Part shown: positions 8,776 through 15,702 of the stretch, piece by piece | Layout: each line of letters opens with the position of its first letter | How positions within the stretch are numbered: position 1 is the stretch's first letter | Assembly (NCBI GenBank): GCA_028287465.1 | Contig: JAQBPO010000076.1 | Coordinates: forward strand, 124,001-188,000 | From: Fibrobacterota bacterium | Lineage (GTDB): Bacteria > Fibrobacterota > Fibrobacteria > UBA11236 | Direction: 5' to 3' | DNA: 64,000 nt | Notes under the pieces: generated by a model | Seen by the model: only the letters and a program-made list of their open reading frames with translations | Database searches by the model: none | Told to the model about the DNA's origin: nothing | Made by a program: the position numbers and the translations under genes

Positions 8776-9972
8776 CTATTTTTGGGTCTCGTAGACCCTG
8801 GAGGGCTGGTGCGGGTCAAGGTAAAAAGGGACCGCCATCACCGTGCCGTCGGCATGCCGGCCCGAAACGTCGACAATATCGGGATCCATGCCTGTTCCAT
8901 GGGAAGCGGACCGCCTTTTCCCATCCAATTGCACCAATGGTGAACTCCCCCAAGCCAAGGTCGCTCCCGCGCCTATGCGAGCGTCGTTGACCTCGGCCTC
9001 AAGCTTGTCCGGGTTTGTCAAGCTCAGCGCGCCGTAGGGAGGCATAAAGGAAGATCCGCGGCCCACGGTATTGCCTTTGCAACCTCCGAACAAATTATCC
9101 TTTGCCGTTATGGCGGTGAAGGAGGAATCAAAGGAGATGTCGATGGGTTCGGTTTGGCCCATGAAGACATTGCTTTCCGCGAGGATATCCGATTTATGGC
9201 AGGCGCGGATGCAATAATTCTGGCCGGGATCCTTGCTGGTGAAAAGGCAATTCGCGACATGTACCTTCCCGAAGCGTACGCGCGGCATGCGCTCGGCTAC
9301 GCCGTCGGCCCACCAGGTTTTGTAGAAGGTCACCAGCAGATGGTCCGTGTCCTCGGCCGCGTTATTGTCCGAGTGCCCGATGAGATTGCAGAATCGGTGC
9401 GACTTTCCGCTGGTACCCGAGGACGCCGATTTCGCGGTGTAGGAAAAGCGGGTCCAGCTCACGGTGATATAATCGCAGGCATGGGTGATATCCAGGTTCC
9501 CGTCCTCGCCATCCGCGATATCCAAATGGTCGAACCATACGTTCTTGACGCTGCCTTGCACGGTAATGGCATCCAGGCCGTTTACATCCGTGGCGCCCGG
9601 CCCCCGGATCTTCAGGTTGCGCAGTACGATGTTGGCCACTCCCTTCTTGAGATCGAAACCGCCATCCACTTCGGCGCCGGGCAAGCCCAGGATTGATTTA
9701 TCCGAAGACAAGACCACCCGATCCCCGTCCGATTTTCCGCTGGTCCCGGAGGTTCCCATGGTTCCCCTTACCCAGATGACGTACTTGCCGCTCATCGAGG
9801 CGTATTTCTGCAGCTCCGCCATGGTGGTAACCGTTACCTCCGCGCCCCCGAATCCGCCTGTAGTGCCGCCGTTCATGGACGCCCATCCGGGCGGCTTGTC
9901 CGCGGGCGACGCCGCGAATGAGAATTTGATCGCGATCAAGAATACGAACCGATTTTTACGAAATGATCCCAT
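8776..9972 (-). CDS. Pectate lyase, polysaccharide lyase family 1
   Basis: 398 aa from ATG 9972; a TTG 15 bases upstream is an alternative. A short signal peptide is followed by GTTGGFGGAEVTVTTMAEL, the parallel beta-helix start of PL1. Core motifs: NIVLRNLKIRGPG, VWFDHLDI, DGNLDITHACDYITVSWTRF (calcium site and vWSDHt-like block), and ERMPRVRFGKVHVANCLF holding the catalytic Arg. It would cleave polygalacturonate outside the cell by beta-elimination, giving 4,5-unsaturated ends. Such products are the substrate class of the GH88 and uronate cluster at 21-29 kb. Confidence 0.88.
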   Translation of the reverse strand: MGSFRKNRFVFLIAIKFSFAASPADKPPGWASMNGGTTGGFGGAEVTVTTMAELQKYASMSGKYVIWVRGTMGTSGTSGKSDGDRVVLSSDKSILGLPGAEVDGGFDLKKGVANIVLRNLKIRGPGATDVNGLDAITVQGSVKNVWFDHLDIADGEDGNLDITHACDYITVSWTRFSYTAKSASSGTSGKSHRFCNLIGHSDNNAAEDTDHLLVTFYKTWWADGVAERMPRVRFGKVHVANCLFTSKDPGQNYCIRACHKSDILAESNVFMGQTEPIDISFDSSFTAITAKDNLFGGCKGNTVGRGSSFMPPYGALSLTNPDKLEAEVNDARIGAGATLAWGSSPLVQLDGKRRSASHGTGMDPDIVDVSGRHADGTVMAVPFYLDPHQPSRVYETQK

Positions 9973-10127
9973 GGCTTTCCCTTTCAATCCTTCCCGGCCT
10001 GCATGCGCCTACCGGGGCGAGGTATGGAGGAAAGGTATCCGCAACTTCCGGGACCCAAGGTGCGAAAGGCGCGGAAGCCGGGCACATCTGTTCCCAGCAA
10101 GGTGCTCTTGACGAATCCCATGAGGGA

Positions 10128-10919
10128 TCAAGGAGCCGGGTTTTCCTTCCACACCTTGGAAGAATTGAAGGATTTGAAGAACGATGATCTGAGCGCCGAG
10201 TAAAGGTCCGGATTGTGTTCCTGATCGATCAGGACGAAGGGGCCATCCTCTCCCGAGGCCGGAGAGATAGCGGTCAGGTCGGCGCCGGACAACCAACGGG
10301 ATGCGTAGAAGACGAAATCGAACTTATAAGAGTCGCCTTGCCGCCACGTTTCAAGGATCTCCTTGGTATAGACCAGGTTTATTTTATAGTCATCCGGGAA
10401 TTGACAGAGAAAGCGAATCGGATTGCCCGCGTAGTAGACGATGCCTTTGATATATCCGCGTCCGGAAAACCGCCCGAAGGCGACGGTATCAGGGTCCAGG
10501 GCAGCATGCGCGGGAATGCGGCCTTCCAGCTTTAGGATGGAATAGTCCGCCGGAGGAACCGCTACGGGAGGCAACACGGCATCCGTATCGACCCCCGTGA
10601 AATCCACGGTTTTGCCAAGGGAATCCGGCAGCTTCCAGATGCGGCCTTGGTTACCGTCCAAGGTCGTGTAATTGACTTCCACCACATTGAGGTAAAACTG
10701 CTGGATGCGCAAAGAGTCCGGCGCCGGGTTCGCGTTTCCAGGCGTTGCGGTTTCGCCCGGCTGCGCCGAGGCCTTAGGAACCGCAATCCGGTTATCGGCA
10801 TAGTCGATGCGGAACATGGCGCTGACGGACTGTTCTTTCCCGGGATTTCCGATCTCCGTAAAGCAGCCCGACCCTGTGAATGCCCCCAATGCCAGGGTGC
10901 CCAGGCGCGCCCACCTCAT
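10128..10919 (-). CDS. Lipoprotein, partner of TIGR02147 regulator 2
   Basis: 263 aa from ATG 10919 (an upstream in-frame start at 10955 is possible). The signal peptide RWARLGTLALGAFTGSGC ends in a lipobox; the mature end CFTEIGNPG has the ExGNP motif often seen after the lipidated Cys in Fibrobacter-type lipoproteins. The rest is beta-rich (IQQFYLNVVEVNYTTLDG, YSILKLEGRIPAHAALDPD, GYIKGIVYYAGNPIRF) and resembles DUF4382-like or other periplasmic sandwich domains. Function unknown. It follows the TIGR02147 gene with almost no gap and is probably co-transcribed. Confidence 0.75.
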   Translation of the reverse strand: MRWARLGTLALGAFTGSGCFTEIGNPGKEQSVSAMFRIDYADNRIAVPKASAQPGETATPGNANPAPDSLRIQQFYLNVVEVNYTTLDGNQGRIWKLPDSLGKTVDFTGVDTDAVLPPVAVPPADYSILKLEGRIPAHAALDPDTVAFGRFSGRGYIKGIVYYAGNPIRFLCQFPDDYKINLVYTKEILETWRQGDSYKFDFVFYASRWLSGADLTAISPASGEDGPFVLIDQEHNPDLYSALRSSFFKSFNSSKVWKENPAP

Positions 10920-10956
10920 GGAGATATGGATAAGTGATCCGTTCCCTTTCCCCATG

Positions 10957-11790
10957 CTAAGCCCCTTGGCTCAACGGAAAGAGCTGTATATTGACTTGCA
11001 CCACGCGCTCGGCTTGCTTGCCTTCGACGGCGAATACGCGCAGCTCTTTTCGCATGAGTTGTATCTGCTTTTTGAGTTTCCCGAAATCCGCCTCGCGGAT
11101 GGTCATGCACACGGAAGAGATGTCCCTCTGTTCAGGCGCCACCGTATCAAGGGAGCGCTTGGCGAGCTCCAGCATTTCCAAATGGTAATTCCGGACGAAA
11201 AGAGCCGTGGTTTCATCGTCGGTGGTGATGGCATCGTTCACCGCGCGGTATCCATTCGCCGTGCGACGGATGAGTCCGGACTCGAGCAGGAGCTTCAGGG
11301 AATCCCGTGCCTCCTTCGGCGCGATTGGAGGCAGCAGGGTCCGGGCGATCCATTCCGGATTCGGCTTGAAAGTCCCCAAGTTGAGCAATTCCCGGATGGC
11401 CGTGTGGTACCAAGTCTTCAGGACCTCGAATTGGCTGTACTCCATTTTTTTCATGCCCCGGGTCTTGTCGGCCGCCAGCAGCTTTTGGTAGAAATGATCC
11501 TTTTCCTGAAGGGTGCCGGCCTGATTGAAGAACACGAGGTTCTCGAAGAATTCGGCACGCGGACCGGATAAACCCAAGGCCAATGTCAACTTGATAAGGG
11601 TACGCTTGGTCAGGTTCCGTTGGCCTGCGAGCACGTAACGGAGGTGGGTATGGCTTGAGAAACCGATTTCTTTCGCAAAACGACGCAAGGAAAATCGCGG
11701 ATCGCCCTGCTTACGCCAACTATGGTAATTGGCGAGGTACAGCCTGTAATCAGAGTAGTGGAGCAGGTCCGGATTGGAGAGGGTTCCCAT
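10957..11790 (-). CDS. TIGR02147 family putative transcriptional regulator (copy 2)
   Basis: 277 aa from ATG 11790, where the conserved LLHYSDYRLYLANYHSW begins at once. A start at 11895 adds 35 residues that the other two copies lack. Helix-turn-helix-like FSLRRFAKEIGFSSHTHL and LAGQRNLTKRTLIKL, then FFENLVFFNQAGTLQEKD and TWYHTAIRELL, identify the family. The C-terminal VVQVNIQLFPLS matches copies 1 and 3. The downstream lipoprotein starts within about 40 bases of its stop. No TACACTACA box was found upstream of this copy. Confidence 0.83.
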   Translation of the reverse strand: MGTLSNPDLLHYSDYRLYLANYHSWRKQGDPRFSLRRFAKEIGFSSHTHLRYVLAGQRNLTKRTLIKLTLALGLSGPRAEFFENLVFFNQAGTLQEKDHFYQKLLAADKTRGMKKMEYSQFEVLKTWYHTAIRELLNLGTFKPNPEWIARTLLPPIAPKEARDSLKLLLESGLIRRTANGYRAVNDAITTDDETTALFVRNYHLEMLELAKRSLDTVAPEQRDISSVCMTIREADFGKLKKQIQLMRKELRVFAVEGKQAERVVQVNIQLFPLSQGA

Positions 11791-12115
11791 CAAGGCTTCC
11801 CGGCAGACCCGAAACGTTCGCGAGCCCTGCCTTCGGGCTAAGGTAACTTTTGCAGGAATTCCATCCCTGGAGCCTTTTGGGATGGCCGGAAACATTTGTG
11901 CCCACCTTCTTAACGGGCCCTAACCAAATTTGAGCGTGTTATGGAATCGCCCGGATGGCGGGAAGCAAAAACCTTTGAAATGGATTTGCCACCTCGGTAT
12001 CCACTTTTACGGGATAGAAGAGGGGAATTGAGAGGATGAACCGAAATAGGGGACCATTAAGACCCCTTCGCAATTACCTGTTTCCCGTGAAACTCGGCAA
12101 TCCGAGGGGTCTTAA
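11791..12115. other. Gene-free stretch between TIGR02147 copy 2 and tRNA-Ile
   Basis: About 325 bases of lower GC with no supported gene. It holds the presumed promoter of the leftward TIGR02147 gene and, at 12053-12119, a 15-bp inverted repeat that runs into the tRNA 3' end. Confidence 0.6.
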
Positions 12116-12119
12116 TGGT
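12053..12119. repeat. 15-bp perfect inverted repeat ending in the tRNA-Ile acceptor end
   Basis: ACCATTAAGACCCCT at 12053-12067 and its exact reverse complement at 12105-12119 enclose 37 bases. The right arm includes the ACC of the encoded CCA end plus the discriminator region of the tRNA (12116-12119). Inside the loop is a second hairpin, GTTTC-CCGT-GAAAC, at about 12079-12092. There is no T-run, so it is not a standard terminator. Confidence 0.7.
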
Positions 12120-12192
12120 AGGCCTGGGCAGACTTGAACTGCCGACCCCCGCCTTATCAGAGCGATGCTCTAACCAACTGAGCTACAGACCT
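12116..12192 (-). tRNA. tRNA-Ile (GAT anticodon)
   Basis: Read on the minus strand, the 77 bases fold into a cloverleaf. The acceptor AGGTCTG pairs with CAGGCCT, the D arm is GCTCAGTTGGTTAGAGC, the anticodon loop is CTGATAA between TCGCT and GGCGG, and the T arm is GGCAG-TTCAAGT-CTGCC. GAT reads AUC/AUU. The discriminator is A and CCA is encoded. It stands alone rather than inside an rRNA operon, just downstream of miaA, whose product modifies A37 of other tRNAs. Confidence 0.95.
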
Positions 12193-12205
12193 GTGAGGTG
12201 GGGAA

Positions 12206-12234
12206 AGTTAATTTCCGCCCTTGCTCCCTGTCAA
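12206..12234 (-). promoter_or_regulatory. Candidate sigma70 promoter for tRNA-Ile
   Basis: On the minus strand a perfect -35 TTGACA (12234-12229) is followed after 17 bases by TTAACT (12211-12206). Transcription would start near 12199, seven bases before the mature tRNA. The -35 touches the hairpin at the end of miaA. Confidence 0.5.
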
Positions 12235-12249
12235 GGGGCCGCGCCCCTT
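12233..12249 (-). terminator. Hairpin at the miaA stop codon
   Basis: AAGGGGC-CGC-GCCCCTT forms a 7-bp stem overlapping the miaA stop. No T-run follows, so termination here would be weak or factor-dependent. Confidence 0.35.
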
Positions 12250-13207
12250 AAAACCCTGATCCTTCGCTGTTTCCGGGGATTTTACCCAGGGTGCGGAACG
12301 CGTCCCAGCTCCATTCGCATCGCCGCAGGGCCTCTTCGAGCGCCTCCCGCTCCCATCGCTCGATCCCGGGCAATTGATGCCGGAAGAAGGTCGCTTGGCG
12401 CTTGGCGTAATTGCGGGTTTTTTTGCGGATGTCCGCGATGGCTCGATCAAGGGTCATGCGCCCTTCGGCCACGTCGGTCATTTCCGCATAGCCCAGGGAG
12501 GTGAAGGCGGGGAGGGTCCGCCAAGCGGGATCCTCCATAAGCCGCCGCGCCTCCTCCAGCCAGCCTCCGCGCGCCATGGCCTCCACCCGCGCATCGATAC
12601 GACGATACAGATCCGCGCGATCCGGGTCCAGCCAAAGGATGGGCGCGCCCTCGAAGCGCGGATCCAGGACCGGAGGCCCGGTGAAGCGGGCATAGCTCCG
12701 CCCCGTGAGCAGCAGGTTTTCCCATCGCTTGGCGATGCGATAGGCATCGTTGGGATGGATGCCCTCCGCGCCTTCCGGATCCTGCCTGATCAGTTCGGCA
12801 TGCATGCCGGCGAGCCCCTGGGCGCGAATGCGCTCCTGGACCTCGAGCTTGATGGGCTCCGGAGTGGGACCCCGATCGAACGGGGAAGGGAACAAGAGTT
12901 CTTTGAGGTAGAGGCCCGTGCCCCCCACCACCAGGAAGCGCCCGTCCGGGCGGGCCTCGAGGAGGCGATGGACATGGGAAGGGAATTCGCGGGGAGAGAA
13001 GGCATAGGCGGGATCGACGAATCCCGTAAGATGGTGGGGAACCTGGGCCTTTTCGGCCGGGGTCGGGGCTCCGGTGCCCACTTCCAGGCCCCGGTAGATC
13101 TGGCGGGAGTCGGCGGAGACGATCTCGAAGCCATTGGCCTCGGCGAGCTTGAGGGCCAGGGCGGATTTACCCGCGGCGGTGGCGCCGCACAGGACGGCTG
13201 CGAGCAT
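12248..13207 (-). CDS. miaA: tRNA dimethylallyltransferase MiaA
   Basis: 319 aa from ATG 13207. P-loop GATAAGKSALALKLAE at the N-terminus, then SADSRQIYRGLEVGTGAPT and VVGGTGLYLKELLF, all classic MiaA motifs. RRIDARVEAMARGGWLEEA and LGYAEM follow, and the C-terminal TRNYAKRQATFFRHQ is the tRNA-binding stretch. It transfers a dimethylallyl group from DMAPP to N6 of A37 in tRNAs reading UNN codons. The open frame continues far upstream of this start only because it shadows the divergent gene at 13259, so the ATG next to the P-loop is the true start. Confidence 0.93.
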   Translation of the reverse strand: MLAAVLCGATAAGKSALALKLAEANGFEIVSADSRQIYRGLEVGTGAPTPAEKAQVPHHLTGFVDPAYAFSPREFPSHVHRLLEARPDGRFLVVGGTGLYLKELLFPSPFDRGPTPEPIKLEVQERIRAQGLAGMHAELIRQDPEGAEGIHPNDAYRIAKRWENLLLTGRSYARFTGPPVLDPRFEGAPILWLDPDRADLYRRIDARVEAMARGGWLEEARRLMEDPAWRTLPAFTSLGYAEMTDVAEGRMTLDRAIADIRKKTRNYAKRQATFFRHQLPGIERWEREALEEALRRCEWSWDAFRTLGKIPGNSEGSGF

Positions 13208-13258
13208 GCCATAATGATAGCACAAGAGGGCGAATTTGCTATCTTGCCCGGACCTGCA

Positions 13259-14728
13259 ATGGGCGTCGTGCGGAAAATCCTGATCTTCGTGGTCCTCACC
13301 GCCGGCATCATCCTGCTCGGCAAGGTCGCGCCCAAGGTTTTCGGCTTCCTCCCCAAGCGGGCCCACGCCCCCGCCGCCACCAATACCGATATCACCCCGG
13401 ACAGCCTCCGCGATTCCACCAATGCCCTGCCGGAGGTGGAAGCGGATACCACGGGCGGGCGCTGGCACGAGAAGCTCTTCGAGCCCTTGGAGCGCGCCTA
13501 CGGCCTTACTGCCAAGAACATCAAGCAGAAGAAGGGCTTCTGGGAAGTCGTATTCCCCAAAGGCAAGCCCATCCACGAATACGCTCTCCAGATCGAGAAC
13601 ATCTGCCGCGCCAACGCCATCGCCGTGGAGCAGGGCGTGGAGCTCCGCCCCGCCAACCGCAGCGTGGAATATCTGCTGCAATCCAACGGCCAGCGCATCA
13701 AGCTGCGCGCCAGCCTGGGCAACGCCTTCATGGCGGGCTCCGCGCGGCTCGCCATCGTCTTCACGGATCTGGATTCCCTCCGCGAAACCCAGCTGGCCGC
13801 CCTGGAATCGGCCCAATGGGACAAGACCCTGGTCGTGGACGCGTACTGCGCCAACCCGGTCATCAAGAAACTCCGTTATACCCGGCCCCGCAATGAATTG
13901 CTGCTGGAACTGCCCATGGAACCGGCCGCGTATCCCTTCGTGGACCCGGGCAAGCATGCGCTCTTCATCCACCATTCCAAGGAGGACGTGGAAAAGATCC
14001 TTACGGAAGGCCTGGACAGCGTACCGCATGCTGCGGGGTACGCGAGCCGCCTGGGGGATCGCGCCATCGAGAACCAGCCCCTGTTGGAGAAACTCTTCCA
14101 GTTCACCGCGCGAAAGGGAATGGTATTCCTGGATCTGACCGGGTCGCCCCGCAGCCTGGCGCGCCAGACCGCGGCCGCGCAGGGAGCGCGCAGCCGCACC
14201 GTCGCGTCCTTCAAGGACAGCCTGCGCGTGGAAGAGGAGCTCGCGCGCAAATGCGCCCTGGCCCAGAAGACCGGCGACGCCATCCTGGTGCTTCCCTACA
14301 CGGCTTCGGCGTTCCGTATCCTGGAGAAATCCCTGGATGCCAACGCCATCCGCTTCAACGAGATGGGCCTGGAGCTGGTGACCCTGTCCTCCCTGGTCGC
14401 CGCGCCCGATTCGGTATCCACCGCGCCCGTGGTGAAATCCATCCCGGAGCCTTCGGCCAAGCCCGTTGCCGCCACCAAGGGGAAACCGGCAGGGGCCAAT
14501 CCGGCGGCCCAGAACGCCCCGAAGGCGCCCGCCGCGCGATCCGCTCCGGCGAAACCGCCCGCCAAGCCCGTGGCGAAGCCCGTGCCGGCGAAGCCCGCGG
14601 TCAAGCCGGCCGCGCCCATGGCCAAGTCCGCTTCGCCGAAACCCGCCGCCAAGCCCAAGGCGAAAGCGCCCGCCGCCGGATCCAAGGTGAAGTCCGATTC
14701 GGCGCGCGCCAAATCGGGGACCCGGTGA
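13259..14728 (+). CDS. YibQ-like divergent polysaccharide deacetylase with Ala/Lys/Pro tail
   Basis: 489 aa from ATG 13259. A single N-terminal membrane segment (KILIFVVLTAGIILLGKV) is followed by a soluble region. Residues about 150-390 match the YibQ/divergent polysaccharide deacetylase 2 fold: LAIVFTDLDSL, LLLELPMEPAAYPFVDPG, ARKGMVFLDLTGSPRS and DAILVLPYTASAFRIL. The usual metal-site motif near VNNHMGS reads AAGYASRLGD, so hydrolytic activity may be lost. The last 100 residues are almost only Ala, Lys, Pro and Ser (PAKPPAKPVAKPVPAKP), like a wall- or nucleic-acid-binding tail. Divergent from miaA with 51 bases between starts. Confidence 0.75.
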   Translation: MGVVRKILIFVVLTAGIILLGKVAPKVFGFLPKRAHAPAATNTDITPDSLRDSTNALPEVEADTTGGRWHEKLFEPLERAYGLTAKNIKQKKGFWEVVFPKGKPIHEYALQIENICRANAIAVEQGVELRPANRSVEYLLQSNGQRIKLRASLGNAFMAGSARLAIVFTDLDSLRETQLAALESAQWDKTLVVDAYCANPVIKKLRYTRPRNELLLELPMEPAAYPFVDPGKHALFIHHSKEDVEKILTEGLDSVPHAAGYASRLGDRAIENQPLLEKLFQFTARKGMVFLDLTGSPRSLARQTAAAQGARSRTVASFKDSLRVEEELARKCALAQKTGDAILVLPYTASAFRILEKSLDANAIRFNEMGLELVTLSSLVAAPDSVSTAPVVKSIPEPSAKPVAATKGKPAGANPAAQNAPKAPAARSAPAKPPAKPVAKPVPAKPAVKPAAPMAKSASPKPAAKPKAKAPAAGSKVKSDSARAKSGTR

Positions 14729-14821
14729 AAATGGCGGCGTTTAAAGCTATTTATTGACCTCCATCCGTTCCGGCGCGTCGCGCCGGCCGGTGGTGGATAC
14801 TGTGGAAAGAGCGAGGTCCCA

Positions 14822-15547
14822 ATGCCCAAGCTGTGCGTGAACATCGATCATATCGCCACCATCCGCGAAGCCCGCAAGATCCGCGAGCCCGACCCCGTGG
14901 CCGCCGCCGTCCTGTGCGAGTTGGCCGGAGCGCATGGGATCACCGCCCACCTGCGCGAGGATCGCCGCCATATGCAGGAGCGCGATCTGCGCCTGTTGCG
15001 CCAGACCGTCACCACCCAGCTGAACCTGGAAATGGCGCCTACGCCGGAGATGCTTCAGTTCGCCATCGACCTGCTCCCGGACATGGTCACCCTGGTCCCG
15101 GAAAAGCGCGAAGAGCTGACCACGGAGGGCGGCCTGGACGTGGCCGCCAAGATCGACGACATCACCAAGATGGTGAACTCGCTCCACAAGCATGACGTTT
15201 CGGTCTCCCTGTTCGTGGACGCGGAGCTCCACCAGATCAAGGCCGCGGTGCGCACCGGCGCCCGCCTCATCGAACTCCACACCGGCCAATACGCCAGCGC
15301 CTACGATTTCGGCGAGGGGAACGACTGGGAAGAGGAGCTGGTCAAGCTGGACAATATGGCCCAGGTGGCCCAGAAGAGCGGGCTGCTCGTCAACGCCGGG
15401 CACGGCCTCAACTACCGCAACGTGGGCCCCATCTCCGAGATCAAGGGCATCTGGGAGCTCAACATCGGCCATGCCATCGTCGGCCGTGCCGCCATGGTCG
15501 GGATGGAACGCGCGGTACGCGACATGGTCGCCTTGTTGGGCCGGTAA
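14822..15547 (+). CDS. pdxJ: Pyridoxine 5'-phosphate synthase PdxJ
   Basis: 241 aa, the family length. It starts PKLCVNIDHIATIREARK, followed by ITAHLREDRRHMQERDL, LNLEMAPT and VTLVPEKREELTTEGGLDV, the PdxJ phosphate- and substrate-binding motifs. ELHTGQYAS and VNAGHGLNYRNV lie near the end. It condenses 1-deoxyxylulose 5-phosphate with 3-amino-2-oxopropyl phosphate in the DXP-dependent vitamin B6 pathway. It follows the YibQ-like gene by 94 bases on the same strand. Confidence 0.95.
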   Translation: MPKLCVNIDHIATIREARKIREPDPVAAAVLCELAGAHGITAHLREDRRHMQERDLRLLRQTVTTQLNLEMAPTPEMLQFAIDLLPDMVTLVPEKREELTTEGGLDVAAKIDDITKMVNSLHKHDVSVSLFVDAELHQIKAAVRTGARLIELHTGQYASAYDFGEGNDWEEELVKLDNMAQVAQKSGLLVNAGHGLNYRNVGPISEIKGIWELNIGHAIVGRAAMVGMERAVRDMVALLGR

Positions 15548-15572
15548 AAAAAGAGGGCGCCGCCCGGCGCCC
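15546..15572 (-). terminator. Rho-independent terminator for the leftward outer-membrane protein gene
   Basis: Stem GGGCGCCG-CC-CGGCGCCC (15555-15572), followed on the minus strand by a T-rich tract (15554-15546). It lies right after the orphan copy of the gene's 3' end at 15577-15625. The pdxJ stop codon overlaps the A-tract. Confidence 0.75.
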
Positions 15573-15576
15573 CTTC

Positions 15577-15625
15577 AGTTGAAAATCGTCCAGTCCACCC
15601 CGAAGCGGAAATTGATACCCGGAGG
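15577..15625 (-). repeat. Orphan duplicate of the 3' end of the outer-membrane protein gene
   Basis: 49 bases that match 15705-15753 at 47 positions. On the minus strand both copies encode PPGINFRFGVDWTIFN and a stop. The copy here has no gene body and sits next to the terminator, so it looks like the old gene end, displaced when 79 bases (15626-15704) and a second copy of the end arose. Confidence 0.85.
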
Positions 15626-15630
15626 ATCGA

Positions 15631-15679
15631 GCAGCCCGCAAGGGGCTGCGAGACGGGAGCGAGCGCTCGCGAGCGGTTA
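15631..15679. repeat. Palindromic intergenic element (copy 1)
   Basis: A hairpin GCAGCCC-GCAAG-GGGCTGC (15631-15649) is followed by a 26-base block (15654-15679) containing the overlapping palindromes GCGAGCGCTCGC and CGCTCGCGAGCG and ending GCGGTTA. The same 26 bases occur exactly at 35892-35917 after ahcY. It resembles REP-type elements located at gene ends. Confidence 0.7.
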
Positions 15680-15702
15680 TTCCGACCAGGATTGAGACCG
15701 GT

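Noticed and set aside
12115-12504. Plus-strand frame beginning VGLGRLELPTPALSERCSNQLSYRP
   Set aside because: This is the well-known false translation of the strand opposite a tRNA; the region is tRNA-Ile and the end of miaA.
12374-13258. Possible 295-residue N-terminal extension of the YibQ-like protein
   Set aside because: It runs antisense over miaA. The membrane-segment start at 13259 is consistent with the family, and the extension has no recognisable domain.
13208-14029. Upstream extension of miaA on the minus strand
   Set aside because: The frame stays open only as a shadow of the GC-rich divergent gene; the P-loop sits directly after ATG 13207.
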